In this document: one piece after another, positions 1 to 4,918 of the stretch
Layout: each line of letters starts with the position of its first letter
Position numbering within the stretch: the stretch's first letter is position 1
Source: JALOAT01 sp041677345
GTDB taxonomy: Bacteria; Pseudomonadota; Gammaproteobacteria; Thiohalomonadales; Thiohalomonadaceae
DNA length: 11,602 nucleotides
Assembly: GCA_041677345.1 (NCBI GenBank)
Contig: JBAYQE010000088.1
Location: 1-11,602, forward strand
Direction: 5' to 3'
Notes under the pieces: generated by a model
The model's database searches: none
What the model saw: the letters and a program-made list of their open reading frames with translations, nothing else
Told to the model about the DNA's origin: nothing
Translations under genes and position numbers: made by a program

Positions 1-15
1 AGGAGAAGGGATTTT

Positions 16-57
16 CCCCGTGTTCCCCGTGTCCCCCGTGGTTAATGCTTTTTTTCT
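16..57 (+). repeat. CCCCGTGT-type 9-bp-unit repeat with T-tract, copy 1
   Basis: Units CCCCGTGTT, CCCCGTGTC and CCCCGTGG are followed by a T-tract (about 50-55). Positions 16-45 match 1511-1540 base for base (30 bp direct repeat), and the following T-tract is also shared. The copy sits just upstream of serS. By analogy with the copy behind serS, the T-tract would belong to a terminator of a gene to the left of the window, whose complementary left arm would lie outside; that part is inference. Confidence 0.75.
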
Positions 58-84
58 TCGACCGGATTTTTGAAAGGCGTACCA

Positions 85-1362
85 ATGCTTGACCCGCGTC
101 TGTTTCGTAGTGATCTCGAGGCCACTGCCGCCAAGCTGGCGCGGCGGGGTTTCGTGCTCGACACCGCTGCCATCGCCCGCCTGGAGGCGGAGCGCAAGGA
201 CCTGCAGACGCGTACCCAGGAGTTGCAGGCGGAGCGCAATGCCAAGTCCAAGGCCATCGGCCAGGCCAAGGCCAAGGGCGAGGACGCGGCGCCGTTGATG
301 GCGGCCGTCGCCGGGCTGGGTGACAGGCTCAAGGAGGCGGAGGCGCGCCTTTCGGCCATCCAGGAGGAGCTGAACACCATCGTCCTGGGCGTGCCCAACA
401 TCCCCCACGAGTCCGTGCCCGACGGCAAGGACGAGGAGGACAACGTAGAGGTGCGCCGCTGCGGTACGCCGGCCACGTTCGATTTCGAACCCAAGGACCA
501 CGTGGACCTGGGCAACGGCCTGGGCATGCTGGACTTCGACACCGCCGCCAAGATCACCGGCGCACGCTTTTCGCTCATGCGCGGCCCGCTGGCGCGCCTG
601 CACCGTGCCCTCATCCAGTTCATGCTGGATACCCACACCGGCGAGCACGGCTATACCGAGACCTACGTGCCGTACTTGGTGAACGCCGACAGCCTGCGCG
701 GCACCGGCCAGTTACCCAAGTTCGAACAGGACTTGTTCGCCCTGCGCGGCGAGCAGAATTACTACCTGATCCCCACCGCCGAGGTGCCGGTCACCAATAT
801 CGCCCGCGACGAGATCATCGAGGCGGCGAAGATGCCGGTGAAGTACGTGGCCCACACCCCCTGCTTCCGCAGTGAGGCCGGCGCCTACGGCAAGGACACC
901 CGCGGCATGATCCGCCAGCACCAGTTCGAGAAGGTGGAGCTGGTGCAGATGGTGCGGCCCGAGGATTCCTGGCAGGCCCTGGAGGATCTCACCGGCCATG
1001 CGGAGAAGATCCTGCAAAAGCTCGGCCTGCCGTACCGGGTGATGGCCTTGTGCGCCGGCGACATGGGCTTTTCCTCCGCCAAGACCTACGACCTGGAGGT
1101 CTGGCTGCCGGGGCAGGGCAAGTACCGCGAGATATCCTCCTGCTCCAACTTCGTGGACTTTCAGGCCCGCCGCATGCAGGCCCGCTGGCGCAACCCCGAG
1201 ACCGGCAAGCCCGAACTCCTGCACACCCTCAACGGCTCCGGCCTGGCCGTGGGTCGCACGCTGGTGGCCGTGATGGAAAACTACCAGCAGGCCGACGGCA
1301 GCATCCGCATCCCCGAAGCCTTGCAGCCCTACATGGGCGGGATGGCGGTCCTGTCCCGCTGA
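85..1362 (+). CDS. serS: seryl-tRNA synthetase
   Basis: Cytoplasmic class II aminoacyl-tRNA synthetase that activates serine with ATP and charges tRNA-Ser (and tRNA-Sec where present). The 425-residue length is normal for bacterial SerRS. Residues 1-105 form the tRNA-binding helical coiled-coil arm, rich in Lys, Glu, Gln and Ala. The catalytic core shows the serine-site TAEVP (231-235), motif 2 with FRSEAGAYGKDTRG (261-274), and motif 3 with GSGLAVGRTLVAVMENYQ (384-401). The ATG at 85 is chosen over an in-frame TTG at 70 because SerRS proteins usually begin MLDP and an AAAGG-like ribosome site lies at about 73-77. The gene stands alone between repeat-bearing spacers and is followed by a large hairpin with a T-tract. 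Nothing in the sequence suggests it is not functional. Confidence 0.98.
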   Translation: MLDPRLFRSDLEATAAKLARRGFVLDTAAIARLEAERKDLQTRTQELQAERNAKSKAIGQAKAKGEDAAPLMAAVAGLGDRLKEAEARLSAIQEELNTIVLGVPNIPHESVPDGKDEEDNVEVRRCGTPATFDFEPKDHVDLGNGLGMLDFDTAAKITGARFSLMRGPLARLHRALIQFMLDTHTGEHGYTETYVPYLVNADSLRGTGQLPKFEQDLFALRGEQNYYLIPTAEVPVTNIARDEIIEAAKMPVKYVAHTPCFRSEAGAYGKDTRGMIRQHQFEKVELVQMVRPEDSWQALEDLTGHAEKILQKLGLPYRVMALCAGDMGFSSAKTYDLEVWLPGQGKYREISSCSNFVDFQARRMQARWRNPETGKPELLHTLNGSGLAVGRTLVAVMENYQQADGSIRIPEALQPYMGGMAVLSR

Positions 1363-1411
1363 GGCGGGATCAAGATTGAACCACGGGGGACACGGGGAAA
1401 TCCTCTCTCTT

Positions 1412-1478
1412 GTAGGAGCGGCCTCAGGCCGCGATTGCCCAGGCATGGTGCGATATCGCGGCCTGAGGCCGCTCCTAC
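1412..1478. repeat. REP-like inverted dyad with GTAG heads
   Basis: Two perfectly complementary 24-nt arms (1412-1435 and 1455-1478) are separated by a 19-nt loop. Each arm starts with the tetranucleotide GTAG when read outside-in, and each holds its own imperfect palindrome GGCCTCAGGCC. A GTAG head followed by a palindrome, in inverted pairs, is the layout of extragenic REP elements mobilised by REP-associated tyrosine transposases (RAYT). No transposase is in this window. Confidence 0.75.
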
Positions 1479-1510
1479 GGCTGTTTCTCCACACCACAGA
1501 GAGCTTCTTG

Positions 1511-1549
1511 CCCCGTGTTCCCCGTGTCCCCCGTGGTTAAGGCTTTTTT
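1511..1549 (+). repeat. CCCCGTGT-type 9-bp-unit repeat with T-tract, copy 2
   Basis: Positions 1511-1540 repeat 16-45 without change, followed by GGC and six Ts. The copy also serves as the right arm of the outer inverted repeat behind serS. Its orientation relative to the T-tract is the same as in the other copies of this window. Confidence 0.8.
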
Positions 1550-1582
1550 GTTCGCCTCGAATATTAACCATTCCTAATGAGA

Positions 1583-1588
1583 TATAAC
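1583..1588 (+). promoter_or_regulatory. possible -10 box for cysG
   Basis: TATAAC matches five of six bases of the sigma-70 -10 consensus and lies in a short AT-rich stretch (1561-1590) 62 bases before the cysG start. No convincing -35 box was found at 16-18 bases upstream, so this is only a candidate. Confidence 0.25.
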
Positions 1589-1650
1589 GCAAAGGCCTCC
1601 CCGGGGATACACTTCCGGGCAATGTCGGCTTTCAGGCCCTGAGATTTCCC

Positions 1651-3057
1651 ATGGATTTTCTACCCGTTTTCATGAACGTGCGTGCCCAGCCGGTGCTGGT
1701 GGTGGGTGGCGGTGAGGTGGCGGCCCGTAAGGCTGCGCTGCTGCAAGAGGCCGGTGCCAAGGTGGGCGTGGTGGCCCCGGAACTGTGTCCTAACCTGCTC
1801 AGCGAGGCGGAAGAACACCGCATCAACTGGCGCCGCGGCCATTTCACCCCGTCGGACCTGGATGGCCGCATGATCGTGGTGGCTGCCACCGACGATCAGG
1901 ACGTGAACCGCGAGGTCTCCCAGCTTTGCAAGAAGCGCGGCATCCCCGTGAACGTGGTGGACAACCCGGAGCTGTGCAGCTTCGTGATGCCGTCCATCAT
2001 CGACCGCTCGCCGGTGCAGATCGCCGTCTCCACGGGCGGTGCCTCACCGGTGCTGGCGCGGCTGCTGCGTACCCGCCTGGAGGCCGCCATTCCCTCCACC
2101 TACGGCCGCCTGGCCGCCATGGTGGAGCGCTACCGCAATGACGTGAAGGCCCGTTTCAAGGACGTCACCGCCCGGCGCGTGTTCTGGGAAGGTATCCTGC
2201 AGGGCCGCATCGCCGAGCTGGTGTTCTCGGGCAAGGACGAGGAGGCCGAGCAGGCCCTGCAACGGGCCATCGCCGAGGGCGAAGAGAAAAATGAAGGCGA
2301 GGTCTACCTGGTGGGCGGCGGTCCCGGCGATCCGGACCTGCTCACCTTCCGTGCCCTGCGCCTCATGCAGCAGGCCGATGCGGTGGTCTATGACCGACTT
2401 GTTTCCGAAGACGTGCTGAACCTGTGCCGCCGCGATGCCGAGCGTATCTACGTGGGCAAGGAGCGCGACAACCACGCCGTGCCCCAGCACCAGATCAACC
2501 AATTGCTGGTCGACCTGGCCAAGCAGGGCAAGCGCGTGTGCCGTCTGAAGGGCGGCGACCCGTTCGTATTCGGCCGCGGCGGCGAGGAGATCGAAACGCT
2601 CATGGCCAACGGCGTCACCTTCCAGGTGGTGCCGGGCATCACGGCCGCCCTAGGCACCGCCGCCTACGCCGGCATTCCGCTCACCCATCGTGACCACTCC
2701 CAGGCGGTGGTGTTCGTCACCGGCCACCTGAAGGACGGCACCATGAACCTGAGCTGGAAGAGCCTCGCGGCTCCCAACCAGACCGTGGTGTTCTACATGG
2801 GCCTCAAGGGTCTGCCGGTCATCTGCGAACAGCTCCAGGCCTACGGCCTGCCGCAAGATACCCCGGTCGCCCTGGTGCAGCAGGCCACCACCCCGCGCCA
2901 GCGCGTATTCACCGGTACCCTCGCCAGCATCAACCAGGACATCGCCGGCAAGGAAATCCACGCCCCGACGCTGATCGTGGTCGGCCATGTGGTGAAACTG
3001 CACGAAAAGCTCAACTGGTTCCGTTCCGCAGAACAGATCCGCCGCGGCGAACACTAG
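1651..3057 (+). CDS. cysG: siroheme synthase CysG (trifunctional)
   Basis: Makes siroheme, the prosthetic group of sulfite and nitrite reductases, from uroporphyrinogen III. It methylates at C2 and C7 with SAM, oxidises precorrin-2 with NAD, then inserts iron. Residues 1-113 are the Rossmann dehydrogenase/ferrochelatase part with VVGGGEVAARK (17-27) and the catalytic-type Asp104 in NVVDNP. Residues 114-210 form the dimerisation linker with MPSIIDRSP. Residues 216-457 are the SUMT methyltransferase with GGGPGDPDLLT (222-232), YDRLVS including Asp248, Lys270, RLKGGDPFVFGRGGEE, VVPGIT and FYMGL. The 468-residue protein keeps nearly the same numbering as E. coli CysG. The residue matching the phosphorylated Ser128 of the enterobacterial enzyme is Thr128 here. 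The ATG at 1651 gives the canonical MDFLPVF start although its ribosome site is weak. A long hairpin with a T-tract follows. In a sulfur oxidiser it could supply siroheme for dissimilatory sulfite reductase; that is speculation. Confidence 0.98.
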   Translation: MDFLPVFMNVRAQPVLVVGGGEVAARKAALLQEAGAKVGVVAPELCPNLLSEAEEHRINWRRGHFTPSDLDGRMIVVAATDDQDVNREVSQLCKKRGIPVNVVDNPELCSFVMPSIIDRSPVQIAVSTGGASPVLARLLRTRLEAAIPSTYGRLAAMVERYRNDVKARFKDVTARRVFWEGILQGRIAELVFSGKDEEAEQALQRAIAEGEEKNEGEVYLVGGGPGDPDLLTFRALRLMQQADAVVYDRLVSEDVLNLCRRDAERIYVGKERDNHAVPQHQINQLLVDLAKQGKRVCRLKGGDPFVFGRGGEEIETLMANGVTFQVVPGITAALGTAAYAGIPLTHRDHSQAVVFVTGHLKDGTMNLSWKSLAAPNQTVVFYMGLKGLPVICEQLQAYGLPQDTPVALVQQATTPRQRVFTGTLASINQDIAGKEIHAPTLIVVGHVVKLHEKLNWFRSAEQIRRGEH

Positions 3058-3080
3058 GGGCCACTAACAGAAGAACAGCA

Positions 3081-3180
3081 CAACGTAAAGACGCAAAGGA
3101 CGCGAAGGACGCAAAGCCAAACCAATGGTGTTCTTTGCGTGCTTTGCGGCCTTCGTGTCTTTGCGTTGAAATCTTTTTTT
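3081..3180 (+). terminator. long hairpin of GCAAAGGAC units with T-tract behind cysG
   Basis: Arms 3081-3116 and 3133-3168 pair at 30 of 36 positions, with some of the rest as G-U pairs, around a 16-nt loop. Eight bases (TCTTTTTTT) with a T run follow at 3173-3180. The left arm is built of 9-bp units (GCAAAGGAC, GCGAAGGAC, GCAAAG). The T-tract lies on the cysG side, so it would stop rightward transcription of cysG. On the other strand no T-tract follows the hairpin, so it is probably not a good terminator for the rhodanese gene. Confidence 0.7.
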
Positions 3181-3185
3181 GCTCC

Positions 3186-3650
3186 TTACTTCGGTCGGAG
3201 CTGGTCCGGGCGGACACGGGAGGCGAGGGCTTCGTCGGCGGCGTCGACGTCCACGGTGTTGCCGTCGGCATCGACCAGGGGCTGATCGTATTCGTTCCAG
3301 CCACGCACACCGGTCTTGAGGGAGACGACGTTGGTGAACCCCATCTGCTGCATCACGTCTGCGGCAAGTACGGAGCGGTTACCGGAGCGGCAGATCACCA
3401 CGACCTCGCGTTCGTGGCCGGCGGCAAGTTCAGGGATGGTGTCGTCGTAGTCCCAGTCGCAGGAAGACTCCAGGATGCCGCGCGGCACGTTGATGGAACC
3501 GGGGATGTGCATGGCCTGGAATTCCGCCGGTTCACGCACGTCGAGCAGGATGATCCCGGGATTCTGCTCCAGTCGTTCGGTCAGGTCCCAGGGCATGATT
3601 TCCCGTACGCGTGTGAGGGCTTCTGTGACCAGGTCGGTGTAGCGTTTCAT
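3186..3650 (-). CDS. single-domain rhodanese-like sulfurtransferase
   Basis: 154-residue cytoplasmic protein with one rhodanese domain (about residues 18-122). LDVREPAEFQAMHIPGSINV (36-55) is the conserved N-terminal part. The active-site loop is CRSGNRS (87-93), so Cys87 would carry the persulfide in transfer of sulfur between a donor such as thiosulfate or a protein persulfide and an acceptor. A GVRGWNEYDQPL motif closes the fold, followed by an Asp-rich tail. The start ATG has an AAAGG ribosome site six bases upstream. The gene converges with cysG and diverges from the S24-like gene across a 97-base spacer. The physiological donor and acceptor cannot be told from sequence; sulfur trafficking in the cytoplasm is the likely role. 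There is no signal peptide or membrane segment. Confidence 0.93.
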   Translation of the reverse strand: MKRYTDLVTEALTRVREIMPWDLTERLEQNPGIILLDVREPAEFQAMHIPGSINVPRGILESSCDWDYDDTIPELAAGHEREVVVICRSGNRSVLAADVMQQMGFTNVVSLKTGVRGWNEYDQPLVDADGNTVDVDAADEALASRVRPDQLRPK

Positions 3651-3682
3651 CGTTTACCTTTGGATCATTCGGACGTGGCGCG

Positions 3683-3688
3683 ATTTTA
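3683..3688 (-). promoter_or_regulatory. possible -10 box for the rhodanese gene
   Basis: On the minus strand this reads TAAAAT, five of six matches to the sigma-70 -10 consensus, 33 bases before the rhodanese start codon. The best -35 candidate (TTGCAC, 15 bases further upstream) is poor. Weak support only. Confidence 0.3.
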
Positions 3689-3735
3689 ACGCGTACAAGT
3701 CCTGTGCAAAAATGCCGGGCCACGGGTCCTGCATT

Positions 3736-3743
3736 GGAGAAGG
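3736..3743 (+). promoter_or_regulatory. ribosome binding site deciding the S24-like start
   Basis: GGAGAAGG lies four bases before the ATG at 3748 (GGAG at eight bases). The in-frame upstream ATG at 3712 has no such site, so translation should begin at 3748. Confidence 0.7.
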
Positions 3744-3747
3744 TTTC

Positions 3748-4119
3748 ATGAGCCTAGAGAAATTCATTCCCATCGCCAGAGCCGACGAACTTGAACGTGA
3801 TCCCATGGCCGCGGCCTGCCAGGCAAAGGAGCCCTACGTCCTCATGGTGCTCGGTGACAGCATGGAACCGGAATTCATGGAAGGTGAAGTGATCGTGATC
3901 GATCCGGAAGGCGTGGCACGTGACGGTTCCTTTGTGATCGCCTGGCATAATGAGGAATATATCTTCCGACAACTGAAGATCATCGACGAACAGTGGCACA
4001 TCGCAGCCCTGAACACCGCCTATCCCATGCAGAAATTGTCGGGTCCGGATGCCGTCAAGGGCGTCATCATCCAGAAGAAAACCCCCGGCCGGCGCGGCGC
4101 GCGCAAGAGCTACGCGTGA
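3748..4119 (+). CDS. LexA/UmuD C-terminal (S24-like) domain protein, no DNA-binding domain
   Basis: 123-residue protein that is almost only a peptidase S24/S26-type beta domain. GDSMEPEFMEGEVIVID (36-52) holds the nucleophile-position Ser38. ARDGSFVIAWHNEEYIFRQL (57-76) aligns with the UmuD segment DGDIVIAAVDGEFTVKKL. In that alignment the general-base lysine of LexA and UmuD is Arg74 here, so self-cleavage is doubtful. There is no N-terminal helix-turn-helix and no Ala-Gly or Cys-Gly cleavage site before the domain; the N-terminus (MSLEKFIPIARADELERD) is short. The tail KTPGRRGARKSYA is basic. No signal peptide or membrane segment is visible. The start at 3748 is set by a strong ribosome site. 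It is divergent from the rhodanese gene, so the two may share regulation. Possible roles are a non-cleaving partner for a repressor or polymerase, or a reader of RecA-like filaments; none is shown. Confidence 0.85.
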   Translation: MSLEKFIPIARADELERDPMAAACQAKEPYVLMVLGDSMEPEFMEGEVIVIDPEGVARDGSFVIAWHNEEYIFRQLKIIDEQWHIAALNTAYPMQKLSGPDAVKGVIIQKKTPGRRGARKSYA

Positions 4120-4162
4120 TGTAAGACAGAAGAATTCTGGATCAGGGTCGACGAGGTGAGGT

Positions 4163-4245
4163 GTAGGTCAGGTTGCGCGCAGCGCTACCTGACATCTTCG
4201 CCACGATTTCCGAAGAATGTCACCTAGCTTCGCAACGTGACCTAC
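4163..4245. repeat. degenerate REP-like dyad with GTAG head, large imperfect hairpin
   Basis: The left half (4163-4200) and right half (4211-4245) are complementary over most of their length around a 10-nt loop (4201-4210). The outer 15-bp arms 4163-4177 and 4231-4245 match at 14 of 15 positions, and 4191-4200 pairs with 4211-4221 with one bulged base. The left half also has its own small hairpin, GTCAGGT (4167-4173) with ACCTGAC (4187-4193). The outer ends read GTAG, as in the dyad behind serS. It lies between the convergent S24-like and thioesterase genes and could end transcription from either side or be a decayed REP pair. Confidence 0.65.
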
Positions 4246-4257
4246 TCGCAGTTCTCA

Positions 4258-4285
4258 CCCCGTGTCCCCGTGTTTCAGCTTTTTT
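4258..4285 (+). repeat. CCCCGTGT-type repeat with T-tract, copy overlapping a gene end
   Basis: Two units (CCCCGTGT, CCCCGTGT) followed by TTCAGC and six Ts, like the ends of the copies at 16 and 1511. The T-tract lies inside the last codons of the thioesterase gene on the opposite strand. No complementary left arm of the same kind is present; the REP-like hairpin at 4163-4245 lies just upstream instead. The pair may terminate the S24-like gene. Confidence 0.65.
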
Positions 4286-4691
4286 CCTCACAACCACCGA
4301 GCAGCTTTTCCACCTCGGCGGGAATCTCAGGTCGGCCGTTGGCATTCATGGCGGTACCGATGACCTTGGCCTTGAGCACGGGTTTCATGTCCGGCAGGCG
4401 GTAGATGTCCTGGTGGAAGGCGAAGCGGATGCGGGATTCGCGCACCATGTTGAGGCTCACCACGAAACGTTCCCCGGACGTGAGCGGGTGTTTGTAATCC
4501 ATTTCGATGCGCACCACCACGAAGTTGATGCCGCGCCGCGCATAGTCGGCGAAGTCCACGCCGATCGACTTGAGGTATTCGTGGCGCACGTGCTCCAGAT
4601 AGTTCTGGTACACGGCGTTGTTGACGATGCCCTGCATGTCGCACTCGTAATCGCGCACGCTCATTTCCAGGGTGTAGGCGTACTCCTCCAT
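4275..4691 (-). CDS. YbgC/4HBT-family acyl-CoA thioesterase
   Basis: 138-residue hotdog-fold protein of the 4-hydroxybenzoyl-CoA thioesterase family, expected to hydrolyse acyl-CoA thioesters in the cytoplasm as an oligomer. The motif VRDYECDMQGIVNNAVYQNY (12-31) matches the family pattern with catalytic-type Asp18 and the following G-x-V-N-N helix start. INFVVVRIEMDYKHPLTSGE (55-74) is the second typical block. The reading frame is open 60 codons further upstream, but the start at 4691 is chosen because AGAGGA lies five bases before it and the family begins just ahead of this motif. The last residues (GGCEEKS) are encoded partly by the T-tract of a repeat. Substrate is unknown; it is not beside tol-pal genes, so the name ybgC is not applied. 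It is divergent from zwf across 227 bases that show no clear promoter or repeat. Confidence 0.9.
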   Translation of the reverse strand: MEEYAYTLEMSVRDYECDMQGIVNNAVYQNYLEHVRHEYLKSIGVDFADYARRGINFVVVRIEMDYKHPLTSGERFVVSLNMVRESRIRFAFHQDIYRLPDMKPVLKAKVIGTAMNANGRPEIPAEVEKLLGGCEEKS

Positions 4692-4696
4692 CGAGG

Positions 4697-4702
4697 TCCT
4701 CT
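4697..4702 (-). promoter_or_regulatory. ribosome binding site deciding the thioesterase start
   Basis: AGAGGA on the minus strand, five bases before the ATG at 4691. The longer in-frame start at 4871 would add 60 residues unlike the family. Confidence 0.6.
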
Positions 4703-4904
4703 TCTCGAGTCGGTTGTCAGCGAAGGGGCGAATGTTAAACCGCATCGGCGGAGGGTGAAAATCCAGGCTTGGCAGCGGGCGTGTCATCATGGCTGACGCG
4801 CCTGCGGGGACGGGCAAGTACCGCGCAACCCGGCCTACAGTTGCGTTATGAAACCTGTCGACCGCCGGCACATGGGCTTGTCCCGTGCAGCCTGTCAGCC
4901 CTGT

Positions 4905-4912
4905 AAGAGGGA
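4905..4912 (+). promoter_or_regulatory. ribosome binding site of zwf
   Basis: AAGAGGGA ends six bases before the zwf ATG at 4919 and fixes that start. Confidence 0.6.
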
Positions 4913-4918
4913 CCCGCC

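Larger units (their letters stand above)
1379..1549 (+). terminator. large nested hairpin with T-tract behind serS
   Basis: A perfect 21-bp inverted repeat (1379-1399 with 1518-1538) encloses a second perfect 24-bp inverted repeat (1412-1435 with 1455-1478). Six Ts follow at 1544-1549. The layout fits a Rho-independent terminator for serS, although the outer arm ends five bases before the T run and the structure is unusually long. The outer arms are made of 9-bp units of the CCCCGTGTT/CCCCGTGTC kind. The repeat structure is seen directly; terminator function is inferred. Confidence 0.6.

Noticed and set aside
712..1497. 261-codon minus-strand frame over the end of serS and its spacer
   Set aside because: Composition of a shadow frame and it runs through the REP dyad; serS on the other strand is certain.
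1379..1549. Insertion sequence or other transposon
   Set aside because: The 21-bp inverted repeats enclose only about 118 bases with no transposase frame and no clear target duplication.
3135..3689. 184-codon plus-strand frame opposite the rhodanese
   Set aside because: Antisense of a gene with an intact CRSGNRS active site; its start lies in the repeat hairpin.
1..4290. CRISPR array from the CCCCGTGT and GCAAAGG units
   Set aside because: Units are about 9 bp and adjacent, with no unique spacers between longer repeats and no cas genes.
4173..4796. 207-codon plus-strand frame opposite the thioesterase
   Set aside because: His/Val-rich antisense of a recognised gene and starts within the REP-like hairpin.
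4692..4871. 60-residue N-terminal extension of the thioesterase
   Set aside because: Open frame but unlike the family, no ribosome site at 4871, whereas AGAGGA stands before 4691.
4692..4918. Promoter pair between the thioesterase and zwf
   Set aside because: Only weak -10-like matches without well-spaced -35 boxes on either strand; not enough to list.
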